Assembly (NCBI GenBank): GCA_003490025.1
Contig: DNJC01000154.1
Span: 1-16,762 of the forward strand
Direction: 5' to 3'
DNA length: 16,762 nucleotides
From: Geobacter sp.
Lineage (GTDB): Bacteria; Desulfobacterota; Desulfuromonadia; Geobacterales; Geobacteraceae
Positions 1-7,563 of the stretch are shown piece after piece. The notes under the pieces were generated by a model. It had not been told where the DNA came from. It ran no database searches and was given only the letters and a program-made list of their open reading frames with translations. How positions within the stretch are numbered: position 1 is the first letter of the stretch; every line of letters begins with the position of its first letter. A program made the position numbers and the translations under genes.

Positions 1-8
1 TTTGTGGT

Positions 9-79
9 CTTTGATGTGAATCACATGGACTCCGCTAACCGGCTGAATTTGCAGCGGTTATATTACTACAACATCAAAG
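9..79. repeat. Nested inverted repeats in AT-rich left intergenic region
   Basis: Positions 1-180 hold no supportable gene and are visibly more AT-rich than the rest of the window. An outer perfect 9-bp inverted repeat, CTTTGATGT at 9-17 and ACATCAAAG at 71-79, encloses an inner hairpin. The inner arms are TAACCGGCTG at 36-45 and CAGCGGTTA at 52-60, with one bulged G and a six-base loop AATTTG. No T-tract follows on either strand, so it is not an ordinary intrinsic terminator. It could be a structured untranslated region or operator belonging to a gene left of the window, or a small palindromic repeat. The function is unknown. Confidence 0.45.
11..24. promoter_or_regulatory. FNR/CRP-family-like box
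   Basis: TTGAT-GTGA-ATCAC matches the FNR half-site pattern TTGAT-N4-ATCAA at 9 of 10 defined bases. It overlaps the compact palindrome TGTGAATCACA. No promoter hexamers could be placed confidently and the target gene would lie outside the window to the left, so the regulatory role is only a suggestion. Confidence 0.25.
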
Positions 80-180
80 GTACACCAAGGAAAAACTGCA
101 CTATTATTCAGTTATTTTAGGTATTTAGCAGGCAATTCAATATTTTGCGGCTCCATCAGAAATGCCGCTCCTACAGGAAA

Positions 181-597
181 TCAGGCCCCGGGCTGCACGC
201 TCTGCTGGTACTCCAGGATGACCGGGACGTCGGCGTCGGCCCATTCGAGTTCCAGCATCCTGGCGGGCGTAAGCCACTCGATGGCGGAGTGTTCGTGCAG
301 GGTGATGTCGCCGGAAACGATGCTGCAGACGAAGGGATAAAGCGTCACGTCGAAGGTGGGATAACTGTGGGTCGCCGGGGTGAGGGGGCGGCCTACCTCG
401 ATCCGCACTCCCATTTCCTCCACAAGTTCACGTCTCAGACACTCCTCCCGCCCCTCACCCGGCTCGATCTTCCCCCCCGGAAACTCCCATTTCAAAGGCA
501 GGTTCATGGAGGCGCTTCTCAGCGCCGAGAGCACCAGTCCGTCCCGCTCTATGATGGCGCAGGCGACGTGCACATGTCTTCTCTGTTGGCTTGTCAT
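181..597 (-). CDS. mutT: MutT-like Nudix hydrolase, (deoxy)nucleoside triphosphate pyrophosphohydrolase
   Basis: This 138-residue protein carries a complete Nudix box at residues 42-64. The GX5E part is G42 to E48, followed by R56-E57-L58, E60-E61 and G63-V64. It is preceded by the KWEFPGG stretch typical of MutT, and the length is close to E. coli MutT (129 residues). MutT enzymes hydrolyse 8-oxo-dGTP to the monophosphate and so sanitise the nucleotide pool; related family members act on CTP or other NTPs, so the substrate is inferred. The ATG at 597 is preferred because it places the first beta strand (HVHVACAII) next to the N terminus as in the family. An upstream in-frame ATG at 648 would add 17 unconserved residues and overlap the toxin gene. 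Neither start has a strong ribosome binding site. It follows the toxin gene by 32 bp and may be co-transcribed with it. Confidence 0.85.
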   Translation of the reverse strand: MTSQQRRHVHVACAIIERDGLVLSALRSASMNLPLKWEFPGGKIEPGEGREECLRRELVEEMGVRIEVGRPLTPATHSYPTFDVTLYPFVCSIVSGDITLHEHSAIEWLTPARMLELEWADADVPVILEYQQSVQPGA

Positions 598-629
598 GGG
601 GGGGACTATAGCATCATGCGCGGAAGAAA

Positions 630-893
630 TCACTCGTAGTGTGTCCACATGCGGATGATTTTCACCACATGTTCTTCCTCATAGACCTGATACACCAGAC
701 GGTGCTGCAAATTTATCCGCCTGGAGTAGGCTCCGGAAAGGTCACCGAGCAACTTCTCATATGGAGGAGGGATCTTGAAGGGACTCTGTCGAATAGAGTC
801 AAGCAGCTTTTCAGCCTTTGGCTTCAATTGAGCCGACTGCAATTTTTGGGCATCCTTCTGCGCCTGCTTACTAAAAACGATACGCCAACTCAC
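630..893 (-). CDS. yoeB: YoeB/Txe family toxin (RelE-like ribosome-dependent mRNA interferase)
   Basis: This 87-residue protein matches the YoeB/Txe family along its whole length, with the IPPPYEKLLGDL and YSRRIN blocks, HRLVYQV and the C-terminal RMWTHYE. The likely catalytic residues are E46, R65, H85 and Y86, equivalent to E46, R65, H83 and Y84 of E. coli YoeB. YoeB binds the ribosome and cuts mRNA during translation when released from its antitoxin. A longer frame opens at an ATG at 914. The family N terminus (MSWRIVFS) begins instead at the GTG at 893, which overlaps the antitoxin stop as GTGA, the usual coupled arrangement. A purine-rich GAAGAG lies upstream as a possible ribosome binding site. 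All active-site residues are present, so it is probably functional. Confidence 0.93.
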   Translation of the reverse strand: MSWRIVFSKQAQKDAQKLQSAQLKPKAEKLLDSIRQSPFKIPPPYEKLLGDLSGAYSRRINLQHRLVYQVYEEEHVVKIIRMWTHYE

Positions 894-1132
894 CAGCCAG
901 GCTCTTCGCTGCATTCATCAAGAGGAGTCGCCAAACCTTCCACGATAGATTCACGCATTCCCGGCACGGAGAGCAGATAAAGCGTTTCATTCACGGCACG
1001 CCAATCTTCCTCGGACAACAGCACTGCATTTCCTCGTTTTCCGGTGATGCAAACAGGCTCATGGGACGCAGCCGTCTCGTCGATGAGCTTGTACATGTTC
1101 GCACGTGCCGCACTTGCAGAAAGCACTTTCAT
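890..1132 (-). CDS. yefM: Phd/YefM family antitoxin
   Basis: This 80-residue protein has the family N-terminal pattern, with SASAARANMYKLIDE at residues 5-19 and then VCITGKRGNAVLLSEEDW at about 27-44. Phd/YefM proteins dimerise and bind operator DNA through the N-terminal domain, and their C-terminal tail wraps the toxin. Here the acidic tail (DECSEEPGW) fits that role. The ATG at 1132 has a near-perfect ribosome binding site, GGAGGTGA, six bases upstream. The gene precedes the toxin and overlaps it by 4 bp. The family usually represses its own promoter, which here is just upstream. Confidence 0.93.
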   Translation of the reverse strand: MKVLSASAARANMYKLIDETAASHEPVCITGKRGNAVLLSEEDWRAVNETLYLLSVPGMRESIVEGLATPLDECSEEPGW

Positions 1133-1152
1133 ATCCTGTCACCTCCCTCAAG

Positions 1153-1181
1153 AGCGTACGGGATTACGTCCTAGTGGTCAA
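1153..1181 (-). promoter_or_regulatory. Predicted sigma70 promoter of the toxin-antitoxin operon
   Basis: On the minus strand, TTGACC (1181-1176) and TACGCT (1158-1153) are separated by 17 bp. The predicted start is about 13 bases before the antitoxin ATG, with the ribosome binding site in between. The gap downstream of the exporter permease has no terminator-like hairpin, so readthrough from the exporter operon is also possible. Confidence 0.45.
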
Positions 1182-1201
1182 GGGGATATTTCTACATCGA
1201 T

Positions 1202-2332
1202 TTAACCCAGCGTCTTTTTGAATCTCATCACGGCGCTGGAGAGGATGGTGACGCCGATCAGCAGCAGGGCCAGCAGCTGCGGCCAGAGGATGTCGATCCC
1301 CACTCCCTTCTGGAAGATGGCGCGTATGATGACCAGGAAAAAGCGCATCGGGTTGACACAGGTGATCCACTGCACCGCCTGCGGCATGCTCTCTATCGGG
1401 AAGGCGAAACCGGAGAGGAGTATGGAGGGAAAGATCACGAAGAAGGCGCTCATCATCGCCTGCTGCTGGGTCCGGCTTATGGTCGAGATGAGGAGCCCGA
1501 TGCCGAGCGAACTCATCAGGAAGAGCGCCGTGGCGCCGAAGAGAAGCGGGATGCTCCCCCTCAACGGCACCTCGAACCAGAACACGGCGACCAGGGAGAT
1601 GAGCGTCACGTCGATGAACCCGATCAGCACGAACGGGACCGTCTTGCCGAGGATGAACTCCCCCTTGCCGATCGGGGTGACGATCACCTGCTCGATGGTG
1701 CCGATCTCCTTCTCGCGCACCACCGCCATGCTGGACAGAAGCATGGTGATGATGAAGACGATGTTGGTGATGACGGCAGGAACGTAGAAATTCCGGCTTT
1801 CCAGGTTCTCGTTGAACCAGGCGCGGCTCGCGAGTTCCACTCCCTTCAGCGCCATCTGCCGCCCCGCCATGCGCGACGCGGCGTCCAGCTGCAGTTGCCG
1901 GCTGTAGTCACCCACGATCCGGCCGGCGTAGGTCAGGACGATCCCCGCCGTGTTGGAGTCGGTGCCGTCCAGGATAAGCTGCAGCGCCCCCCCCCGTCCG
2001 CCTGCCAGCTCCTCGCCGAGGCCGTGGTTCATCCTCAGCACCGCCTTGACCTCCCCCCTGTCGATCAGTTCCTGCGCCCTCTTCTCGTCGTAGACCCGCT
2101 CTTGCAGGCGGAAGTAGCCGGACTCCAGGAAACGGGAGGCGATCTCCCTGCTCTGGCTGCTGTTGTCCAGGTCGTAGATGGCGGTCGCCACCTGGCGCAC
2201 GTCGGTGTTCACGGCGTAACCGAAGATGAGGGTCTGCACCGCGGGGATGACGAAAATCACAAAGCGCATGCGCGGGTCGCGCAGCACCTGGATGAACTCC
2301 TTGATCAGCATGGCCTTCAGTCGCTCGAACAC
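1202..2332 (-). CDS. ABC-2 type transporter permease (YbhR-like)
   Basis: This 376-residue membrane protein has the ABC2_membrane_3 layout. There is one N-terminal membrane segment (about 23-42), a large extracytoplasmic domain (about 45-180), then five segments at about 182-203, 230-252, 258-283, 289-311 and 347-368. The EKEIGTIEQVIVTPI motif (208-222) is the cytoplasmic coupling region typical of this family. It is the last gene of the exporter operon and starts 9 bp after the other permease. The start is GTG at 2332, supported by AGGAG about six bases upstream. With its partner it should form the membrane channel of a tripartite-style exporter; in E. coli YbhFSR has been linked to cation and drug efflux. 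The substrate here is unknown. A run of nine G on the coding strand (1987-1995) falls in the extracytoplasmic domain. Confidence 0.92.
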   Translation of the reverse strand: MFERLKAMLIKEFIQVLRDPRMRFVIFVIPAVQTLIFGYAVNTDVRQVATAIYDLDNSSQSREIASRFLESGYFRLQERVYDEKRAQELIDRGEVKAVLRMNHGLGEELAGGRGGALQLILDGTDSNTAGIVLTYAGRIVGDYSRQLQLDAASRMAGRQMALKGVELASRAWFNENLESRNFYVPAVITNIVFIITMLLSSMAVVREKEIGTIEQVIVTPIGKGEFILGKTVPFVLIGFIDVTLISLVAVFWFEVPLRGSIPLLFGATALFLMSSLGIGLLISTISRTQQQAMMSAFFVIFPSILLSGFAFPIESMPQAVQWITCVNPMRFFLVIIRAIFQKGVGIDILWPQLLALLLIGVTILSSAVMRFKKTLG

Positions 2333-2341
2333 GCTCTTCTC

Positions 2342-3475
2342 CTACTCGATCCTTTTCCGGAACTTGTGGTGCGACAGGGCGAGCACCAGGGCCGCGAAGG
2401 CGATGAGGAAAAGGGCCTCCCCGAACAGAAGGTTCAACCCCAGTCCCTTCAGGTAGATGCCGCGCAGGAGCACCACGAAGTAACGCGCCGTGACGATGTG
2501 GGTGAAGAGCTGGATCGGGTACGGCATATTGGCGATCGGGAACACGAAACCGGAAAGGAGGAAGGCCGGGAGCATGGTGGCTACCAGCGCTATCTGGCTG
2601 GACAGGAACTGGCTCTTGGTGACGATGCTGATCAGCATCCCGAGCGAGAGCGCGCCCACCAGAAAGATCGAGGAGGAGGCGAAGATGAGCCAGAGTTCGC
2701 CCCTGAGCGGTATCCGGAACACGAACTCGCCGACCAGGACGGAGAGGACCAGATCGAACATGCCGATGGCATAGTACGGGATCAGCTTCCCGAGGATCAG
2801 CTCCCCGCCGGTCACCGGCGTCGCGATCAGCTGCTCCATGGTCCCCCCCTCCCACTCGCGCGCGAAGGTGAGGGAGGTGAGAAGGGCGGCGATGACCATC
2901 ATCACCACCGCCATCAGGCCGGGGAAGATGTAGTTGCGCGAGACCATGTCCGTGTTGAACCAGACCCGCGGCTGCAGTTCGAGCCCCCTGACCGGAGGGG
3001 GCTGTCCGCTGCGGCGCAAGAGGTCCATGGTGACTTTTGCGGAGAAGGCGCCGTTCACCGCCTCGGCGTACCCAAGGGCGAAGGAGGCGACGTTGGAATC
3101 GCTGCCGTCGACGATCGCCTGCACCGAGACGCCGCGTCCGGAACCGACCTTCCTGGCGAAATCGACCGGCACCACCAGCGCCATGACCGCCCGGCGCGAG
3201 TCGATGGCCCGCTCTATCTCGCGGTATCCGCGGGCGTTGCCGACGAGATGGAAGTAACGCGAGGCGCTGAATCCGGAGAGGTAGGACCGGCTGGCGGGGG
3301 TCTCGCTCTGGTCCCATACCATGAGCGGCACCCGGTCCACGTCGAGGGTGAGGGCGTAGCCGAACAGGAAAAGCATCACCACGGGGATGGCTATGCCGAT
3401 GCCGAGGCTCCTCCAGTCGCGCAGCACGTGGAGGAACTCCTTCCTGGCAACGGCGGACACCCTCTTGAACTTCAA
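2342..3475 (-). CDS. ABC-2 type transporter permease (YbhS-like)
   Basis: This 377-residue membrane protein has the same architecture as the downstream permease. It has an N-terminal segment at about 23-43, an extracytoplasmic domain at about 45-180 and five C-terminal segments. The coupling motif EWEGGTMEQLIATP lies at about 207-220, and RGLELQPRVWFN precedes the second segment. The two permeases are diverged paralogues and probably heterodimerise. The start is a TTG at 3475 that overlaps the preceding kinase stop as TTGA, with GGAG seven bases upstream, so its translation is likely coupled to the kinase. Being coupled to a signalling gene is unusual for a transporter permease and ties the kinases physically to the exporter operon. 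Confidence 0.92.
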   Translation of the reverse strand: MKFKRVSAVARKEFLHVLRDWRSLGIGIAIPVVMLFLFGYALTLDVDRVPLMVWDQSETPASRSYLSGFSASRYFHLVGNARGYREIERAIDSRRAVMALVVPVDFARKVGSGRGVSVQAIVDGSDSNVASFALGYAEAVNGAFSAKVTMDLLRRSGQPPPVRGLELQPRVWFNTDMVSRNYIFPGLMAVVMMVIAALLTSLTFAREWEGGTMEQLIATPVTGGELILGKLIPYYAIGMFDLVLSVLVGEFVFRIPLRGELWLIFASSSIFLVGALSLGMLISIVTKSQFLSSQIALVATMLPAFLLSGFVFPIANMPYPIQLFTHIVTARYFVVLLRGIYLKGLGLNLLFGEALFLIAFAALVLALSHHKFRKRIE

Positions 3476-4626
3476 CCTTTCACTCCGGCTGCCGGGGCGG
3501 AGGCAACGGCGCCCGGCATCGTCTCCGCGAGAACCAGCGGTATCTGCAGCTGGAATATGGACCCGCCATCGGGACGGTTCTCCGCCCAGATGCTGCCGTC
3601 CATCAGCTCCGTCATGCGCCTGGCCAGGGTGAGCCCGAGCCCGAGCCCCGGGAACGAGCGCGTGATGGAGCCGTCGGACTGGGTGAACTCGCTGAAGATC
3701 CTTTCCAGGTCCCCCTGGTCGATGCCGACGCCGGTATCGGAAACGGCGAACTGCAGCATGCTTTCCCCCGCCACCTCCTGCCGGCTCACCTCGAACGCCA
3801 CCTCCCCTTCCGGCGTGAACTTCACCGCGTTGCTAAGGAGCATGGTGATCACCTTGTGCAGCATCCCCTGATCCGCGATGATCGCATCGGGGAGGCAAGG
3901 TTCTATGGCGGCCCTGAACTCGAGCCCCTTGGCGCTGGAGACCGTTTGGGCCTCCATGGTGACCGTGTCAAGGAAGGCCTTGAGCGAGAAGGGGTGGTTC
4001 TCCGGGGCCATCCCCTCCCCCTCCAGCCTGCTCGTCTCGATCAGGTCCTCGACGATCCCCAGAAGCCTCAGGGCCGACTTCTGCACCATGGTGAGGTATT
4101 TCCGCTTGTTGTCGTCCTCCTCGGTGTTGAGCACCAGGTCGGTCATGCCGATGATCGGGGTGAGCGGCGTCCTCAGTTCGTGGCTCACGCTGCGGAGAAA
4201 CTCCTTCTTGGCCCGGTCCGCGGCACTGGCCAGCGTTTCCAGGAGGTCGCGGTAGCGCTTGAGTTCCAGGTGGTTCTTCACGCGGGCCTTGACGATATGC
4301 GGGCTGATCGGCTTGGTGAGGTAGTCGATGGCGCCGAGTTCCAGTCCCTTGATCTCCTCCTCCTCGCCGATCATCGCGGTCACGAAGATGATGGGGATGT
4401 CGCGGGTGCCGGGATCGTCCTTCAATATCCCGCAGAGCTGGTAGCCGTCCATGCCGGGCATCATGATGTCCAGCAGGATCAGGTCGGGCTTGTCGGCCCG
4501 TATCAGTTCCAGCGCGTCCGCGCCGCTCGTGGCGAAAAAGAGTTCGTAGTCGTCGCCCAGGCTCTCGCTCAGGATCTCGATGTTGGCGGGGGTGTCGTCG
4601 ACTATCATCACCGTCTGGCGTTTCAT
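3472..4626 (-). CDS. Receiver-first histidine kinase (REC-HisKA-HATPase)
   Basis: This 384-residue soluble protein starts with an intact receiver domain. The acidic pocket is D10/D11, the phosphoacceptor is D53 within LILLDIMMPGMDG, and the conserved lysine is K105 in LTKP. Next come a dimerisation/phosphotransfer helix with H149 (SVSHELRTPLTPI) and an HATPase domain with SNAVKFT (about 265-271), DTGVGI (about 297-302) and GLGLGL (about 327-332). There is no membrane segment and no DNA-binding domain. Proteins of this build pass phosphoryl groups from an upstream kinase or respond to one. ATG 4626 is chosen over ATG 4632: it overlaps the previous kinase stop as ATGA and has GAGGG seven bases upstream, while for 4632 that site would be too close. 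It is probably a partner of the hybrid kinase just upstream. Confidence 0.93.
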   Translation of the reverse strand: MKRQTVMIVDDTPANIEILSESLGDDYELFFATSGADALELIRADKPDLILLDIMMPGMDGYQLCGILKDDPGTRDIPIIFVTAMIGEEEEIKGLELGAIDYLTKPISPHIVKARVKNHLELKRYRDLLETLASAADRAKKEFLRSVSHELRTPLTPIIGMTDLVLNTEEDDNKRKYLTMVQKSALRLLGIVEDLIETSRLEGEGMAPENHPFSLKAFLDTVTMEAQTVSSAKGLEFRAAIEPCLPDAIIADQGMLHKVITMLLSNAVKFTPEGEVAFEVSRQEVAGESMLQFAVSDTGVGIDQGDLERIFSEFTQSDGSITRSFPGLGLGLTLARRMTELMDGSIWAENRPDGGSIFQLQIPLVLAETMPGAVASAPAAGVKG

Positions 4627-7442
4627 AGGCATTCCCTCTCGGAGGACGACTCAAGTTTGTCTGCCGGGAAGATCGCCAGCAGTTGCCGAGCCTTTCTGAA
4701 ATCAAGCTTCTCCATGCACACTTCCAGCGCCCCGATCTCGGAGGCGAAAACCCCGGGCGGAATTTCCTTGCAGAACTTCAGGAACTGCCGTTTGGCGTCG
4801 AGGCTGTTCCTGGCCAGCAGGCGCTCCAGCTTGGTCTTCTCGGCAGCGAGCCTCAAAGGGGCAAAGGGGGCGGGAGCCGCGGTTTTCCTGCCGGCCGCCT
4901 CGGCAACGCCCTTTTCCGGCCACCTCGGCGTCCCCTCGGGCAACGGCTCGCCGACACGCGACAGCGCCCGCACCATGCCGTCGAGCACCAGGGAAGGGCG
5001 CACCGGCGTGACGAACACCGCGCTCAGCCCCCACTCGTCCGCCTGCTGCTGCACCTTTTCCATCTTGTCCGGCCTCACCGTGGCGAGGATCGGGAGCTGC
5101 CAGCCGTAGCGGCTCCAGACGCTGCGGCAGAGCTTTTCCATGCCCGCCTCGCCGGCTGTGGCGCCGTTCACCAGGACCAGGTCGAACGGGGGGCTCCCTG
5201 CGCGCGACTCGTCCTTCAGCGCGGCAAGGGCCGCCGGCACGGTGGCGACGAACTCCTGGACCATCGGCATCCCTTGCAGGATTTCCTGCAGCGCGGTCCG
5301 CGAGACGGGATCGCGGTCGACCACCAAGAGCTTCACGCTGCGCAGTTCCTGCTCCTGTTCCAGCGCCTCCCCGAGCGCCTTGGCGGCGCAGGGAAGAGAG
5401 AAGTCGACCGTGAAGGAGAAGCTGCTCCCGGAGCCGGCGATGCTCTCCACCTGCAGCGCCCCCCCCATCAGTTCGACCAGCTGCCGGCTGATGGAGAGGC
5501 CGAGGCCGGTCCCGCCGTACCTGCGGGTCGTGGAACTGTCCGCCTGGGTGAAGGGGGTGAAGATCTTCTCCATCTGCTCCGGCGCGATCCCGATACCGGT
5601 GTCCTGGACGCAGAAGTTGACGCGGACGTCCCCCCCGTCGCGCTGGACCGGCTTGACGGCGACCACCACCTCCCCCTTCTCGGTGAACTTCACCGCGTTG
5701 CCGATCAGGTTGTTCAGCACCTGGGTCAGGCGGAGCGGGTCGCCCACGAGCTTCTTCGGGAGTTCCGGCGCGAGCCGGACCTTGAAGTCGATCCCCTTTT
5801 CGTGGGCCTTCAGGTGGTGCATGTCGGAGATGTTCCCCAGCACCTCGTGCAGGCTCAACTCCGTCTTCTCCAGCTCCACCTTCCCCGCCTCGATCTTGGA
5901 GAAGTCGAGGATATCGTTGATGATGTCCAGAAGCGTCCTGCTGGAGGAGCAGATCTTATCCAGGTAGCCGCGCTGCTTGGTGTTGAGTTCCGTCTTCAGG
6001 GCGAGGCGGCTAAGTCCCATGACCGCGTTCATCGGGGTCCGGATCTCGTGCCCCATGTTGGCCAGGAACTGGCTCTTGGCCTGGCTCGCCGCCTGCACCA
6101 TGTCGCGTTCCCGGCGCAACTCCTGCGCCTCGCGCTTGGCCGTGACGTCCTCGATGACGCCGGCCAGGTACTTGGGCTCCCCCTTCGGCCCGCAGACCAG
6201 CGACTTGGTGATGTTCACCCAGACCACCGAGCCGTCCTTGCAGAGCTGGCGCATCTCGGTGCTGTAGTTGTCGATCTCGCGCCTCAAGAGCCGCGCCGCG
6301 TTCTCCTTTTCGGTCGCCCGGTCCTCGGGGTGTATGGTCTCTTCCAGGGTCGAGCCTAGGAGTTCGTCCTGGGTGTAGCCGAGGATATCGCAAAAGCGCC
6401 TGTTGATGCGGATCAGGATGCCGCTCAGGGCGAGATGGCAGATGCCGACCGCAGCCTGCTCGAAGGTGTTCCTGAAGCGCTCCTCGCTCTCCTTCAGCTG
6501 TTCCTCGGCCAGTTTGCGGAAGGTGATGTCGGTCAAGACCCCGAGCAGGCCGTAGACCTTCCCCTTGTCGTCCTTGAGCGGGATGAGCGCCTTGCTGACC
6601 CAGGCCCCGTCCCGCTCGCGCTGTTCGTCGCGCTCCTCCGGGGTCCCCGCCGCCATGACCCGCTCGTCGTTCTCCTGGCGCTTCTGGGCCAGCGGCGCGG
6701 CGAAGAGGTCGTAGTCGGTCTTGCCGAAGACGTCCCCGGGCTCCAGGCCGATCTCGCGGGCGAAACTGGAGTTGCAGGAGAGGTAGACGGAGTTGCAGTC
6801 CTTGAGGTAGATACGCTGCGGCAGGTTCTCGATCAGCCCGCGGTAGCGCTTCTCGAAGAAGAGGGCGCTCTCCGCTTCCTTGCGCTCGGTGACGTCGTGC
6901 ACCACGCTCACCAACCGCAGAGGTATCCCCGATTCGTCCCGGAACACCTCGCCCACCTCGGAAACGAACCGCTCCACACCGTCCGGGCGTACCAGGGTGT
7001 ACTCGACCGCGTAGGAATCCTCCCCGGTGAGCGCCTGCTCGACGGCGGCGGCTACGGTTTCCCTCCCCTCTTCCGGCAGGAGCGCCAGGAACTCGTGGTA
7101 GGTGGCCGGGGCCTCGGCGAAGGGGATGGCGAGGATGCGGCAAAGTTCTTCGGAACAGTCGAGCCTGCCGCTTCCGACATCCCAGTCCCAGCTCCCGATA
7201 TGGGCGATGCGCTGGGATATCCGGAGCCTTTCCTCGCTCCGCCTGACCGCGTCGTCGGAGCGCCGGCGCCACTTGAAGCGGAGCCACTCGGCGCCGATGA
7301 GGAAGAGGGGAACGAGGACCGCCACGCTCCACTCCTGCAGCCGGACGACCGCGATGCAGATCACCAGCAGGAGGCAGGCGAGCAGGCTCCAGGCTGTTTT
7401 CCGTCCGTTTTCAAGAGGTGCTGGTGCTCCCTTAGTGCGCAT
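4623..7442 (-). CDS. Membrane-anchored triple-PAS hybrid histidine kinase with degenerate receiver
   Basis: This 939-residue protein begins with two short membrane segments (about 17-33 and 38-54). Three PAS/PAC units follow (about 70-190, 198-312 and 320-438). Next are a HisKA domain with H465 (NMGHEIRTPMNAVMG) and an HATPase domain with NNLIGNAVKFT (577-587), DTGIGI (614-619) and GGTGLGLS (643-650). The C-terminal receiver-like domain (about 702-827) keeps the acidic pocket (VVDRD, 707-711). However, it has N759 where the phosphoacceptor Asp should be (DLVLVNG) and T812 where the conserved Lys should be (VTPVRPS). The tail (about 870-925) is a helical stretch that resembles the end of other hybrid kinases. 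No HPt histidine was identified. The signal sensed is unknown. The protein lies between the exporter ATPase and permease genes. The start ATG has only a weak AAGG upstream. Confidence 0.93.
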   Translation of the reverse strand: MRTKGAPAPLENGRKTAWSLLACLLLVICIAVVRLQEWSVAVLVPLFLIGAEWLRFKWRRRSDDAVRRSEERLRISQRIAHIGSWDWDVGSGRLDCSEELCRILAIPFAEAPATYHEFLALLPEEGRETVAAAVEQALTGEDSYAVEYTLVRPDGVERFVSEVGEVFRDESGIPLRLVSVVHDVTERKEAESALFFEKRYRGLIENLPQRIYLKDCNSVYLSCNSSFAREIGLEPGDVFGKTDYDLFAAPLAQKRQENDERVMAAGTPEERDEQRERDGAWVSKALIPLKDDKGKVYGLLGVLTDITFRKLAEEQLKESEERFRNTFEQAAVGICHLALSGILIRINRRFCDILGYTQDELLGSTLEETIHPEDRATEKENAARLLRREIDNYSTEMRQLCKDGSVVWVNITKSLVCGPKGEPKYLAGVIEDVTAKREAQELRRERDMVQAASQAKSQFLANMGHEIRTPMNAVMGLSRLALKTELNTKQRGYLDKICSSSRTLLDIINDILDFSKIEAGKVELEKTELSLHEVLGNISDMHHLKAHEKGIDFKVRLAPELPKKLVGDPLRLTQVLNNLIGNAVKFTEKGEVVVAVKPVQRDGGDVRVNFCVQDTGIGIAPEQMEKIFTPFTQADSSTTRRYGGTGLGLSISRQLVELMGGALQVESIAGSGSSFSFTVDFSLPCAAKALGEALEQEQELRSVKLLVVDRDPVSRTALQEILQGMPMVQEFVATVPAALAALKDESRAGSPPFDLVLVNGATAGEAGMEKLCRSVWSRYGWQLPILATVRPDKMEKVQQQADEWGLSAVFVTPVRPSLVLDGMVRALSRVGEPLPEGTPRWPEKGVAEAAGRKTAAPAPFAPLRLAAEKTKLERLLARNSLDAKRQFLKFCKEIPPGVFASEIGALEVCMEKLDFRKARQLLAIFPADKLESSSERECL

Positions 7443-7477
7443 GGACCGAACCTTACGTGGGATGGGTGCTGCAACCG

Positions 7478-7497
7478 CCGGGGCCCAGGGTCCCCGG
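7478..7497 (-). other. GC-rich hairpin in the leader of the hybrid kinase gene
   Basis: The 121-bp gap between the ATPase and kinase genes is the longest inside the operon. It contains a perfect 6-bp inverted repeat, CCGGGG and CCCCGG, around an 8-base loop. Just before it (7497-7515) lies a second weak hairpin, GTAAT/ATTAC, with a 9-base loop. There is no T-tract after either, so termination is not suggested. They may protect or process the mRNA, or tune expression of the kinases relative to the ATPase. Confidence 0.4.
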
Positions 7498-7563
7498 TAA
7501 TGATGCTGCGATTACTCTTTATCGGCGGCTGGACCGAAAACATTAGAAAAGCGGCACCACGGC

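Noticed and set aside
1895..3871. Long open frame of 658 codons on the plus strand
   Set aside because: It lies opposite two clear permease genes and part of a kinase. Its translation is rich in His, Asp, Glu and Arg with no domain, as expected of a frame antisense to GC-rich genes.
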